DNA from: JALYNX01 sp035292685
Lineage (GTDB): Bacteria > Actinomycetota > Acidimicrobiia > Spongiisociales > ZC4RG35
Direction of reading: 5' to 3'
DNA length: 64,000 nt
Assembly (NCBI GenBank): GCA_035292685.1
Contig: DATDPP010000079.1
Location: 124,001-188,000 of the forward strand
The notes below the pieces were generated by a model. That model was given only the letters and a program-made list of their open reading frames with translations. It had not been told where the DNA came from and made no database searches. Shown piece by piece: positions 32,406-41,198 of this stretch (positions within the stretch are counted from its first letter, which is position 1; each line of letters starts with the position of its first letter). The position numbers were made by a program, and so were the translations under genes.

Positions 32406-33269
32406 TCAAAGAGCCCTCCCCGACGTGAAGACCCTGGGCTCTGCCGGCTGATTCCCGAGGCGAGAGGCGATGACGATCCCGAGGAGGCTCATCACGCCAC
32501 CGATGAAGGCCACCGTCAAGCCGGCAGGTGTCGAGTAGAACTCGCGGAACGCCCCGGCCTGGGCGGTCATAGCGATCAGGACGAACCATGGGAGCACGAA
32601 GACCACCCGGGCGTTGATCTTCTGCTCGAGCGCCTCGGTCCGGATCTGCTCCAAGGTCCAGATATCCCGTGTGGTGGCTTCGGCGAGATCGGACAAGATG
32701 TCGGGCACCACCGCACCTCCCCGTTCATAGGCGAGGATCAGCACCTCGATGACCCGATCCGACGTCGGGTCTGCCAGATCCGACTTGATCATCTCCAGCG
32801 CCGGCACCACTCCCAGGCTCCGCGAGTAGACGGTGAAACCCTGGAATGCGGAGCGCAGAGGTGCGGGACCAAACCCGGCCAGGTTCTCGATCGCAGTGGG
32901 AAGCGATGCGCCCGAACGAACCGACGCGATCAGGTCGCGCAACCCATCCGGCCATGCTTCCTGGACTTCGGCCAACCTGCGGGCCCGCTTTCGCCCGAAG
33001 TAGGCGCGGGGCAGGGTGGCCACCACGATGGCCGGCATCGCCGAGATGAGGGGGAGGGAGGTGACCGCGTATACCAGAAGGTAGGTCAGCGCCCCGGTGC
33101 CAATCGAAGCCAGCCAGAACTGGATCGGAGTGACATCGACACCGGCTTGGGACTGCCACGGCTCTTGGTGGGGAACTGTCGGTTCCCTGTTGCGGAAGCG
33201 TTCGATTATCGCCATGGTCGAGAAGGCGACAGCCAGCGCCGTCGACGCGGCCGCCAAGAGGATCACCAT
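32406..33269 (-). CDS. tadB: TadB-like pilus inner-membrane platform protein
   Basis: T2SSF-domain protein, 287 aa. Helices near the N-terminus are followed by the cytoplasmic domain WPDGLRDLIASVRSGASLPTAIENLA and ILAYERGGAVVPDILSDLAEATTRD, then two C-terminal helices. The ATG at 33269 overlaps the TadA stop by 7 bp, excluding the longer upstream frame. Confidence 0.88.
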   Translation of the reverse strand: MVILLAAASTALAVAFSTMAIIERFRNREPTVPHQEPWQSQAGVDVTPIQFWLASIGTGALTYLLVYAVTSLPLISAMPAIVVATLPRAYFGRKRARRLAEVQEAWPDGLRDLIASVRSGASLPTAIENLAGFGPAPLRSAFQGFTVYSRSLGVVPALEMIKSDLADPTSDRVIEVLILAYERGGAVVPDILSDLAEATTRDIWTLEQIRTEALEQKINARVVFVLPWFVLIAMTAQAGAFREFYSTPAGLTVAFIGGVMSLLGIVIASRLGNQPAEPRVFTSGRAL

Positions 33270-34537
33270 CCGGGGTCCGTCCCCTTCATCACTCCCGCCA
33301 ACGACTGGCCCTCTGGAAGGGTGTCCTCGAGACGCCGGGTGCTGGCTTCGGGTGGCAGGGCGCCGGTCCAAACCATCGGTCCCCCCATCCGCTCCCTGAC
33401 AAACAGCGGCTGTGATGAGAAGTCTTCGTGGAGCGATGGGACCAGCGCTCGGATCTCCACCGTTTGGCGCCTGATCCTTCCCTCAGACGGCTCGGCATCA
33501 CGATCGAGATGGACCAGGAAGTCGATCGAGGTGGCGAAGATCTTGCGAACCACACGCTCCGGCACGTTCTCGCCTGCCATGAGCGCGGCGTTGACCAGGG
33601 CAGCGAGAGCGTCCGGGGCCGAGTTGGCATGAATCGTGCAGACCATCCCGCAACCGGCGTTGGCTGCCCGTGTCAACTCGAAAGCCTCGGCACCCCGTAC
33701 CTCGCCGACAACGATGAGATCGGGGCGCATCGCCAGAGTCACCTTCACCAGGTCGCGAAGGGCGATTTCGCCGCGACCATCCAAGGATGGCGGCCTGGCC
33801 TCGTAATAAGAGCCGTGGATCAGGGGAACGTGCAGCTCTCGGACCTCTTCACAGGCGCGAACACAATGCTCCAGGGGCACTGCCGCGATCAGAGCGGAGA
33901 GAAACGAGGTCTTGCCGGCACCGGGTGGGCCGCTGACGATCACCGAGGCCGATGCCCGCATCGCCGCAGACAGGAACGAGGCAGCGGCGGGAGTCAGCGA
34001 GCCGAGGCCTACCAGCGAATTCATCGTCTCTCGCCGAAGGGCGTAACGCCGGATTGTGGCCGAGAGACGGTCCGCCACCGGGGGAATCACCGCGGTCAGC
34101 CGAGCGGTCCCGTCCAGGATCCGCGCCTGGGCTATCGGATTCGAGGTGTCGAGACGCCGATCTGTGGTTGCGATCAGGCGCTCGATGACCTGACGATTCT
34201 CATCTTCGCTCGTGGGTGTCTCCAGGCCTCTCAGCCACCCGCCCGCCTCGAGGTAGGTGACCCCATCACCCTCGATGAAGATCTCCTCGATATCGTCGCG
34301 GTCGAGGAGGTCACCGAGGGGGCCATGTGCGGACACGGACCGATAGAGCCTCTGCACCGTTGCCTCGGGATTGGCCAGGGAACGACCTTCCCCAAGATGT
34401 GCCATGCGTTGGTAGTCCTCGACCGTCTCCGAGAGCAGTTGGATTAGGGCGCCTGCTTCCTCTGTTGGGTCGATTCCGGCACCATCGATCCGCTCCAGGG
34501 CGCGGCGACGGATCTCCTGATAGGCATCGGTGGTCAT
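33263..34537 (-). CDS. tadA: TadA/CpaF secretion ATPase
   Basis: Hexameric motor ATPase that powers Flp pilus assembly, 424 aa. N-terminal helical domain; PAQ/HGPLGDLLDRDDIEEIFIEG is the CpaF signature; Walker A SGPPGAGKTSFLSALI near residue 215; Asp/His boxes around PLEHCVRACEEVRELH and the MRPDLIVVGEVRGAEAFE Walker B; TIHANS at the His box. All catalytic elements are present. Overlaps tadZ and tadB. Confidence 0.95.
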   Translation of the reverse strand: MTTDAYQEIRRRALERIDGAGIDPTEEAGALIQLLSETVEDYQRMAHLGEGRSLANPEATVQRLYRSVSAHGPLGDLLDRDDIEEIFIEGDGVTYLEAGGWLRGLETPTSEDENRQVIERLIATTDRRLDTSNPIAQARILDGTARLTAVIPPVADRLSATIRRYALRRETMNSLVGLGSLTPAAASFLSAAMRASASVIVSGPPGAGKTSFLSALIAAVPLEHCVRACEEVRELHVPLIHGSYYEARPPSLDGRGEIALRDLVKVTLAMRPDLIVVGEVRGAEAFELTRAANAGCGMVCTIHANSAPDALAALVNAALMAGENVPERVVRKIFATSIDFLVHLDRDAEPSEGRIRRQTVEIRALVPSLHEDFSSQPLFVRERMGGPMVWTGALPPEASTRRLEDTLPEGQSLAGVMKGTDPGW

Positions 34538-35631
34538 GCCCGGGTTGCCTCGTCGAGAAGCCCCGCGACCTCCTTCATCGCTCGGTGGAAGCGGCCGCGG
34601 TCGGCGACCACTCCATTCCAGGCGGCGCTCTCGATTCTCGGATCGCTGGGAAGGAACACCAAGGGCATCCCCGGTAGGGATCGACCCAACTCGGACCGAA
34701 TCTCGCTCTGGCGATGCCCGCCGCGAGCCACCTGATTCACGACAACCAGGATGTCCGGATGCCGTTCGGACAGGAGTCTTTGGACAGTGCGGACCAAACG
34801 GGTCAAGCCCACCGGACTCGCCGTCCCGACCACGACCAGCACGCCGAAGTCGCGGAGTCCTGGTGTGCTTTCCCCGACAGGCGTCCCCAGGTCCGCCACG
34901 AGAAACTCATATCCCCGTGCACCCAGATCCTCGATCAGACCCCGAAGCTCGTGTCCTGAGACCTCCTGACCTGCGTCCGGATTAGCCAGCCCGGCCACGA
35001 TTGCCAGGTCCCCACTCACGTGGATTGCCTCGTGCAAGCGCCCGGGTGAGTGATGGGCGAGGTCGACCGCGGTGCGCAGGTTCGGATGAAGAGCCAGATC
35101 GAGCCGCTGTGCGATTCCCGGCCAGGCCTGATTCAAGTCGATGAGAACCGCAGACCGCCGTCTGGCCAGGTGGCTCGAAAGAGTGATCGAGACCTCTGTA
35201 ACGCCGGTGCCGGCGCCCGATCCGAGCACGCCAATCCGAAAGGTGGGAGAGATGCGAGGAGAGTCCGGGACCACGACTTGCCGGTGGGCAAGGACTGCCG
35301 CAGCGGTGGCGACGAACTCCTCGGCTGAGGCGTCTGCCTCGATGACGTCCGTGATCCCACATTCCAGAAGACGGCGCTTGGCGTCGGGCCCGTCACCGGG
35401 GCTGTAGACGCCGACGATCTCGCGACCCTCTTCACGCAGGCGTTGGACCAGTCTCGGTGTGAGAAACGAGCAAACATCGTCGATGAGCAGGACGTCGTAT
35501 TCGTCGTAGACCGCCTGTTCGGGCCCCATGACGCGGGCCAGAACCCGACCGCCACCGTGGTCCAACAGAAACCTGTGAACCCGATCCGGCCAGTCACGAG
35601 CCGAGGCGGCGAGGGCAAGCTCCGGTCCCAT
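34534..35631 (-). CDS. tadZ: TadZ/CpaE-like pilus localisation protein
   Basis: 365 aa with a receiver-like N-terminal domain (YDVLLIDDVCSFLTPRLVQRL, then GVYSPGDGPDAKRRLLECGITDVIEADA) and a MinD/ParA-like C-terminal domain. The P-loop position reads LGSGAGTGVTEVS and lacks both lysines of the deviant Walker A, as known for atypical TadZ ATPases. It would place the pilus machine in the cell. Two nt after the CpaB stop and 4-bp overlap with tadA. Confidence 0.85.
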   Translation of the reverse strand: MGPELALAASARDWPDRVHRFLLDHGGGRVLARVMGPEQAVYDEYDVLLIDDVCSFLTPRLVQRLREEGREIVGVYSPGDGPDAKRRLLECGITDVIEADASAEEFVATAAAVLAHRQVVVPDSPRISPTFRIGVLGSGAGTGVTEVSITLSSHLARRRSAVLIDLNQAWPGIAQRLDLALHPNLRTAVDLAHHSPGRLHEAIHVSGDLAIVAGLANPDAGQEVSGHELRGLIEDLGARGYEFLVADLGTPVGESTPGLRDFGVLVVVGTASPVGLTRLVRTVQRLLSERHPDILVVVNQVARGGHRQSEIRSELGRSLPGMPLVFLPSDPRIESAAWNGVVADRGRFHRAMKEVAGLLDEATRA

Positions 35632-35633
35632 TC

Positions 35634-36311
35634 CTAGCCCTCGAACCCCGAGATCGGGGCTGCCCCGGTGGACCGGACGAGCTCGAGCGACCCTGCGTCG
35701 ATGGCCTCGGCCAGCGCCAGCGCCTCCTCCTCGTCGACCGCCACCGTCACGTGATAAGCCGCGGCCGAGAGGCCCCCGCCCTCGGCCTCGGCATGGGCGA
35801 TCACCGCCAGATCGGTCGCCACGAAGCGGGCGACACCGTCGACGACGGTGATGACATCTACCCGGTCGCCAACCACCATCACGGCGCCGGCGGCGTGCTC
35901 GACGGCGATGGGAATGCTCATAGCTCGATGACCGTCCTCGACACCGGCGTCGACCAGGGCCGCAACTTCGATCAGGCCACCCGCCGGGATCGATCGAGCG
36001 AAGATCCTCCCCTCCATCGCCGTGAGGTCGTCTTCGACGAGGAGGGTCTCCACCGCATCGAAGTCGGCGGCCAGAGGAACAAGACGTAAGGCGTCGGCGG
36101 TGAGTACCGACCCTTCAGAGATGGGCTGGTCGGCGATCGCCACGAGGATCACTGCCTCCCTGTTTTGGAGCGCCAGGTAGTTCAGCCCAAACGCCAGGAT
36201 CACGGTGACCGAGATCAGGATGTGGGACAGTGACGGTCGACGACGCACCGGCTTAGCCGGTGGTGAAGAGGTGCCCGCTTCCCTCGATATGACAGAGGGA
36301 CCCGATGCCAC
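35634..36311 (-). CDS. cpaB: CpaB/RcpC-like SAF-domain pilus protein
   Basis: First gene of the core Tad operon, 225 aa. One N-terminal membrane helix (ILISVTVILAFGLNYLAL) is followed by a SAF domain (VAIADQPISEGSVLTADALRLVPL, GRIFARSIPAGGLIEVAAL) and a beta-rich C-terminal half (MSIPIAVEHAAGAVMVVGDRVDVITV). The GTG at 36311 is 8 nt after TAGGTT; further upstream the open frame is antisense to the 36344 gene. Confidence 0.88.
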   Translation of the reverse strand: MASGPSVISREAGTSSPPAKPVRRRPSLSHILISVTVILAFGLNYLALQNREAVILVAIADQPISEGSVLTADALRLVPLAADFDAVETLLVEDDLTAMEGRIFARSIPAGGLIEVAALVDAGVEDGHRAMSIPIAVEHAAGAVMVVGDRVDVITVVDGVARFVATDLAVIAHAEAEGGGLSAAAYHVTVAVDEEEALALAEAIDAGSLELVRSTGAAPISGFEG

Positions 36312-36319
36312 GGGGCGAC

Positions 36320-36325
36320 AACCTA
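36320..36325 (-). promoter_or_regulatory. -10-like box TAGGTT for the Tad operon
   Basis: Minus-strand TAGGTT 8 nt before the cpaB GTG. It overlaps by two bases a plus-strand TATCTT (36324-36329) that could serve the divergent gene. Confidence 0.45.
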
Positions 36326-36343
36326 TCTTCGGGCTGACACCCG

Positions 36344-36898
36344 ATGTCGAGAGCGCGAAAAGACATGGAAGAACAACCGAATCCCGATCAGGAGCTGGAA
36401 TCGGTGCTTCGCGAAGCGGGTCGAGAATTGACCGAGGAAGCAGCCGAGGACGAGCGATTGACCGAGCTGCTCCGTCGCCGTCGGCTCGCGTTGGCCGATC
36501 TCGCCTTGGAATGGGTTCACCGCGGGCAACGGGTTCGAGCCGAGGCCGGCACTCAGACCTTCTCCGGCCAGGTTGTGTTCGCCGGGACCGACTACGTGAC
36601 CATCGAACGGATAGAGGATCAGGTGGCGCTCCGATTGGACCGGGCCACCTGGACCCTGGAGCCCGAGCATGGTGAGGGCCATGAGCAAACAGGTGGCGCA
36701 ACCAGCCTCAAGGCCCGGCTCTCGGAAATCGCGGCCACCGGTGAGACGGTGCGTCTGATCATCGCTGAAGGGCGGGCTCTGGTGGGCTCGGTGGTCGTGG
36801 TGGCGGCCGATCAGGTCGAGGTTCGGCAGGACCATCTCAATGTGGTGGTGCCGATCGACTTGGTCCTGGCGGTGGTCACCACGCGGGCTCCGCGCTGA
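36344..36898 (+). CDS. Conserved hypothetical protein divergent from the Tad operon
   Basis: 184-aa soluble protein. The N-terminal half is a charged, helical stretch (ELESVLREAGRELTEEAAEDERLTELLRRRR); the C-terminal half is beta-rich (VFAGTDYVTIERIEDQVALRLD, GRALVGSVVVVAADQVEVRQDHLNVVVP) and looks like two Sm/SH3-type small barrels. I do not recognise a named family. An internal ATG at 36365 is an alternative start. Its shared promoter region with cpaB suggests, without proving, a link to the pilus. Confidence 0.65.
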   Translation: MSRARKDMEEQPNPDQELESVLREAGRELTEEAAEDERLTELLRRRRLALADLALEWVHRGQRVRAEAGTQTFSGQVVFAGTDYVTIERIEDQVALRLDRATWTLEPEHGEGHEQTGGATSLKARLSEIAATGETVRLIIAEGRALVGSVVVVAADQVEVRQDHLNVVVPIDLVLAVVTTRAPR

Positions 36899-36963
36899 AA
36901 CCGGGGTGTTGACGGTCACCCGACCGACAGTACGACCTGACAGCTCTCGAAGTAAGAGGTTCG

Positions 36964-37905
36964 ATGATGAGGCCCGAATCGGAGGTGCGAGCATCGCTTC
37001 GCCGTCTGGTGGAGAGCCTGCGGGTCCGTGTCGCCTCATCCGCCACCTCTCCGTTCGCTCACGCCCCCTATCCCCTGGCCCACACCCTCGACTATCCGGA
37101 TGATCCCGGCTTGCTCGGCCCCGGCTCCACCTCGTGGCGGGTGATGGGAGACGTGGCGACCTTTGTCGGAGGGATCCGTGCGCTGCTGCTGCAGGCTGCC
37201 CATCCAGAGGTCGTGGCCGGGGTGGGTGATCACTCACGATACCGGGAGGATCCCTTGGGACGTCTGTCGCGAACCTCTGCCTACGTCACGGCCACCACCT
37301 ACGGGGCCATGCCCGAAGTCGAGGCCGCGGTCACCCAGGTGCGGCGCATCCACCGGGTGGTGTCCGGGGTCTCGAGCCGGGGCCGGCCCTATAACGCCAA
37401 CGATCCCGGCTACGCAGCTTGGGTCCACAACGTATTGACCGACTCGTTCCTGGTCGCCCATCAGACCTATGGAGAGTTCAAGCTCTCCTCCTCCGAGCAG
37501 GATCTATTCGTCCTCGAACAGACCCGGGTAGGCGCCCTCCTCGGCTCGGACCCGATGCCCGCTTCTGCGGAAGGCTTGTCCGGATGGATCGGGCTCCACC
37601 CCGACCTCGCGCCGTCGCCAGAGATGGACGAGGCCGTCCAGTTTCTGAGCGATCCGCCCTTGGACCCGGCCCTCAAACTCGGATACAAGATCCTGTTGGA
37701 GGCCGCGGTAGCGACCCTGCCCCGACGACTGCTGTCGATCCTCGGGCTCACCAGGACTCCCGGCGCGGTGAGCGCCGGCCGGGTGGCAGTCAGTGGCCTT
37801 CGTTGGGCCCTCGGTTACTCCCCGTCCTGGCAGTTGGCGCTGATCCGAACCGGGTCGCCGGTTCCCGAAGGCCGGTTCAAGCAGAAGTTGGTCATCGAGC
37901 GCTGA
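36964..37905 (+). CDS. DUF2236 (MpaB/latex-clearing-like) oxygenase family protein
   Basis: 313 aa. Family features are FVGGIRALLLQAAHPEVVAGVGDHSRYREDPLGRLSRT near residue 80, with conserved His and Arg around a possible haem, and YAAWVHNVLTDSFLVAHQTYG. Members such as MpaB and Lcp act on isoprenoid chains with a b-type haem; the substrate here is unknown. The ATG has AGAGG a few nt upstream. Confidence 0.85.
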   Translation: MMRPESEVRASLRRLVESLRVRVASSATSPFAHAPYPLAHTLDYPDDPGLLGPGSTSWRVMGDVATFVGGIRALLLQAAHPEVVAGVGDHSRYREDPLGRLSRTSAYVTATTYGAMPEVEAAVTQVRRIHRVVSGVSSRGRPYNANDPGYAAWVHNVLTDSFLVAHQTYGEFKLSSSEQDLFVLEQTRVGALLGSDPMPASAEGLSGWIGLHPDLAPSPEMDEAVQFLSDPPLDPALKLGYKILLEAAVATLPRRLLSILGLTRTPGAVSAGRVAVSGLRWALGYSPSWQLALIRTGSPVPEGRFKQKLVIER

Positions 37906-37952
37906 CTCGCAGACAATTGATAGGGTCCGAGGAGGCGACACCGAGGAGGCAG

Positions 37953-38306
37953 GTGGCCGACAACGAGATCACGGTCGACGAGTTCGTGAATAACAAGGTC
38001 CTACCCGAGTTCCGGCCGGTGGTGGAGATGCTGCGGAGGGTGATGCGGGAGAACGCCCCCGGCGCTCGTGAGCTCATTGGCTACGGCATCCCGATGTACC
38101 GGGGCAACAAGGAGCTTGCGGTGATCAGCCCGACCAAGAAGAACATCACCTTTGCCTTCTCCAAGGGCGCAGAGTTCGAGGACGAATACGGCCTGCTGCA
38201 GGGGGTGGGCCACGTCTCCAAGCACATCAAGCTCAAGACCGTGGATGACGTGCCGGAAGAGGCCCTGATCTATTACATCAACCAGGCCCTGAAACTCGAC
38301 GCCTAG
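37953..38306 (+). CDS. DUF1801 (YdhG/YjbR-like) protein
   Basis: 117-aa small protein. VDEFVNNKVLPEFRPVVEMLRRVMRENAPGARELIGYGIPMYRGNKELAVISPTKKNITFAF is typical of DUF1801, a family often annotated as Fe-chaperone-like but with no firm function. GTG start at 37953 is preceded by AGGAGG at 4 nt. A TAGGGT about 30 nt upstream may be the -10. Confidence 0.82.
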   Translation: MADNEITVDEFVNNKVLPEFRPVVEMLRRVMRENAPGARELIGYGIPMYRGNKELAVISPTKKNITFAFSKGAEFEDEYGLLQGVGHVSKHIKLKTVDDVPEEALIYYINQALKLDA

Positions 38307-38390
38307 TTGTGCTGAGCAGGCAGGTTGTGCACGATCCGCCGCAGCAGGGTTAACTAGATCTGATCTCGCCGGATGTTGATCACGGGTCAG

Positions 38391-38926
38391 ATGCTGTACT
38401 CGGTCACAATGTCACTGGACGGCTTCATCTCCGGGCCCGGTGGTGACATGTCTTGGTTGACCGAGTACCTCGAGCCCAACCCGATGGTGGACGAGCTGAT
38501 CGACAAGATCGGCGCTCTTCTCGTCGGCAATCGAACCTTCCGCGGCGACGATCCTTACAAAGGGGTCGCCGCCAAGGAAGGCAAGCCCTTCGGCGGGGGG
38601 TGGAGCGGACCACAGTTCGTGCTTACGCATCATCCCCCGGACACTCCGGTGCCGGGCGTCACCTTTGTCGGTGACCTCGAAAGCGGCGTCGCCGCCGCCA
38701 AGGCCGCCGCGGGTGACAAATACGTCAACGTCCTCGGCGCCAACATCGCCGAGCAGTGCCTCGACGCTGGCGTGCTCGACGAGATCCTGGTCTTCATCGC
38801 TCCCGTTCTGCTCGGCGACGGCGTCCGGCTGTTCAACCGCCCCGGAGGGACCAACGTCAAGCTCGAACGCCTCAGCCTGCCCACGCGCCGCTTGCGACGA
38901 ACCTATGGCTTCGCGTCGTCAAATGA
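38391..38926 (+). pseudogene. Dihydrofolate reductase-like (RibD C-terminal) protein, frameshifted
   Basis: RibD-C/DHFR-fold family: MLYSVTMSLDGFISGPGGDMSWL, GALLVGNRTFRGDDPY, FVLTHHPPD, YVNVLGANIAEQCLDAGVLDEILVFIAPVLLGDGVRLF. The normal C-terminus HAPLATNLWLRVVK with stop at 38924-38926 appears in another frame. One base is missing in a C run at 38880-38882; without correction the frame runs on to 39050 with an Arg-rich tail. Either a real mutation or a sequencing error. An ATG at 38373 is a possible alternative start. Confidence 0.7.
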
Positions 38927-38973
38927 GCAACTCGTTCCCCCAGGCGCTAACTCGTCAAGAGTGATATCGCGTC

Positions 38974-39195
38974 CTAGAGCCTGGCATCGGCGTCATCGAG
39001 GTCGGCGATCACCGGATGGGAGCGGACGAATTCGAAGATCTCGTCCCTGAAGAATTTGAAGGTGCGGCCACCGGGGAGTTTGTAGGCGGGCAGTCGCCCT
39101 TCCCGGGCGTAGCGCCTCACCATCTGGACATTCATGCCCAGCAGCTCGGCCACCTGGGCCGCATCGAGGATCGGGGGAAGATCCTCGCTCACCAC
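38974..39195 (-). CDS. Helix-turn-helix excisionase-family DNA-binding protein
   Basis: 73-aa protein with one HTH_17/MerR-like domain: LDAAQVAELLGMNVQMVRRYAREGRLPAYKLPGGRTFKFFRDEIFEFVRS. Such proteins are small regulators or excisionase-like factors. GTG at 39195 is the likely start; a minus-strand TACGCT about 25 nt upstream may be its -10. The frame remains open to a GTG at 39279, but those residues are not domain-like. No integrase is nearby, so I read it as a chromosomal regulator. Confidence 0.75.
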   Translation of the reverse strand: MVSEDLPPILDAAQVAELLGMNVQMVRRYAREGRLPAYKLPGGRTFKFFRDEIFEFVRSHPVIADLDDADARL

Positions 39196-39298
39196 GTCGT
39201 TCTCGCCGTCATTTGCGCTGAGCGTACGGGATTTCGGGATCGGATAGAACACGTTCGATTTTCGAAGCTCGAACCCCACCCGGATCGTGTCTTCTCCC

Positions 39299-39304
39299 TA
39301 ATCT
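39299..39304 (+). promoter_or_regulatory. -10-like box TAATCT for the propeller gene
   Basis: TAATCT lies 8 nt before the ATG at 39313 and supports that start against the longer open frame. Confidence 0.45.
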
Positions 39305-39312
39305 CTCCGCCG

Positions 39313-41163
39313 ATGGGCGCACCCACCGTCGGAGCAATACCCGCCACGACGGCGGCGGAACCCAATCCCAGCCGTCTCGACGCCGTGATGGGCATCCTCT
39401 CGGTGTTGCTGGTCGGCGGGTTCTTCGTCGACCTCTGGGCTCATTCCCACGGGCGAGTCGACGACTCGTTCTTCACACCCTGGCACGGACTGCTGTACGC
39501 GGCGGCCGGCCTCTTCGGCGGCGTGCTGTTGGCCATCGCCCTCAAGGCACGGCGCAATGGCGCCCCACGCGGTGAATCGCTGCCTCCCGGGTACGGCCTT
39601 TCCCTCATCGGAGCCGCCCTGTTCCTCGCGGCAGGCCTGGCCGACCTCGTCTGGCATGAGCTGTTCGGAATCGAGAACGACGTCGAGGCCCTGCTCAGCC
39701 CAACCCATCTGGCCCTGGCGACGAGCGGGATCATGATGGTCTTCGGCCCGGTGCGGTCGGCGTGGGCCAAGGGCCCTCCGGTGTCATTCCCCGGCTGGCT
39801 TCCATGGGTGGCCGGGCTCACCATGGGCCTGGCCATTCTGGGTGCCTTCACCGAGTACGCCCACACCGCGATCGAAGCCTGGCCCGAGGAGGTGGTGAGT
39901 TTCGACGCCGGCCGCTCGGACCTGCTGCTGGTGTCGGTGGACGGCGGAGCGCAGACCCGCCTCCCCATCGAAGGCTCGGATGAGGTGTGGATGCCCGATG
40001 CCGCACCAGACGGCCGGATCGTGGTCAGTGTGGTGGTTGGTGAGGTGGGCCGACTGCTCGTCATGAATCCCGATGGCTCTGATCAGAGAGTCGTTTTCGA
40101 AGACACCTCCATCTTCCACCATGCCGACTGGTCTCCAGACGCCTCAATGATTGCCTTCACCACTGACGTCGAAGGCAACACCGAAATCTTCGTGGTCCCG
40201 GCCGACGGTGGTGATGCGACCCGGCTCACCGACGACCCGTCCGTCGACTGGGGCCCATCCTGGTCACCGGATGGGACTCAGATCGTCTTCACCTCAGACC
40301 GGGACGGCGACCCCGACCTGTATCTGATGGCGTCGACGGGTGGTGAGCTGGTCCAGCTCACCAACGCCGCGGGGACCGAGGCCGGCGCCGCTTGGTCCCC
40401 GAACGGAGAGTGGATCGCCTTCGACACCGATGAGGCGGGCAACGCCGACATCGCTCTCGTCCATCCCGACGGCACCGGGTGGATCGCCCTCACTTCCGAG
40501 GACGCATTCGACTCGGCCCCGTCGTGGTCCGCGGACGGATCCCAGATTGCATTCTCCAGCGATCGGGGCGGGGAGTCCGATCTCTACGTGATGCAGGCCG
40601 ACGGAGCGGAGGTGCGCAACCTCACACAGCATCCGGGAGGGCACGAGGGCTGGGCAGGCTCCAGCTGGTCAGGCGACGGCCAGACAATCGCCACCAACGA
40701 GTCGGGGCATACCCCGTACTGGATCGATCCTTTCACCCGCCAGGCGATGGGAGTGACCGCCCTCTTGATCCAGGCGGCGCTCATCAGCGGCTCCATCCTC
40801 CTCGTACTCCGCCACGGCGGGTTGCCGTTCGGAGCAATCACCATCATCGTTGGGGTCAGCGGTGGGCTGATGACGGTCATCAGTGAGAACTACTGGTACA
40901 TCGCGGTCGCCGTGTTGGCCGGGATCGTCGGAGACGTGGTAGCGGTGCTGTCCAAACCTTCCTCGGAAAGACCGAGTTCCATTCGCACGCTGGCCTTTCT
41001 CCTTCCTGCGTTCTGGTACGTGCTCTATCTGTTGGCCCTATCGGTGTTGGGGGAGGGCATCGGATGGTCGGTGCACATGACGGTGGGTGCACCATTCCTG
41101 GCCGGCGCGGTGGGTCTCTTGCTCAGTTTCCTGGCGTTCCCCGGGACCACGAAGTCCGGCTGA
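39313..41163 (+). CDS. Membrane protein with internal TolB-type beta-propeller
   Basis: 616 aa in three parts. Residues about 20-190 hold five or so membrane helices (ILSVLLVGGFFVDLWAH, LSLIGAALFLAAGLADLVWHE). Residues about 200-475 form a WD40-like propeller with repeated SPDG/D-x-D motifs (ADWSPDASMIAFTTDVEGN, PSWSPDGTQIVFTSDRDGD, AAWSPNGEWIAFDTDEAGN, PSWSADGSQIAFSSDRGGE). Residues about 480-610 hold further helices. A propeller placed between two membrane blocks is unusual; it should face outside. Function unknown, possibly sensing or surface interaction. Confidence 0.82.
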   Translation: MGAPTVGAIPATTAAEPNPSRLDAVMGILSVLLVGGFFVDLWAHSHGRVDDSFFTPWHGLLYAAAGLFGGVLLAIALKARRNGAPRGESLPPGYGLSLIGAALFLAAGLADLVWHELFGIENDVEALLSPTHLALATSGIMMVFGPVRSAWAKGPPVSFPGWLPWVAGLTMGLAILGAFTEYAHTAIEAWPEEVVSFDAGRSDLLLVSVDGGAQTRLPIEGSDEVWMPDAAPDGRIVVSVVVGEVGRLLVMNPDGSDQRVVFEDTSIFHHADWSPDASMIAFTTDVEGNTEIFVVPADGGDATRLTDDPSVDWGPSWSPDGTQIVFTSDRDGDPDLYLMASTGGELVQLTNAAGTEAGAAWSPNGEWIAFDTDEAGNADIALVHPDGTGWIALTSEDAFDSAPSWSADGSQIAFSSDRGGESDLYVMQADGAEVRNLTQHPGGHEGWAGSSWSGDGQTIATNESGHTPYWIDPFTRQAMGVTALLIQAALISGSILLVLRHGGLPFGAITIIVGVSGGLMTVISENYWYIAVAVLAGIVGDVVAVLSKPSSERPSSIRTLAFLLPAFWYVLYLLALSVLGEGIGWSVHMTVGAPFLAGAVGLLLSFLAFPGTTKSG

Positions 41164-41184
41164 ACTCAGCTCCGCATCGGGTAA

Positions 41185-41190
41185 TAGTGT
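41185..41190 (+). promoter_or_regulatory. -10-like box TAGTGT for bpa
   Basis: TAGTGT is 8 nt before the ATG at 41199. GGAG also lies 4 nt before the ATG, so an SD cannot be excluded. Confidence 0.4.
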
Positions 41191-41198
41191 GGAGCCCC

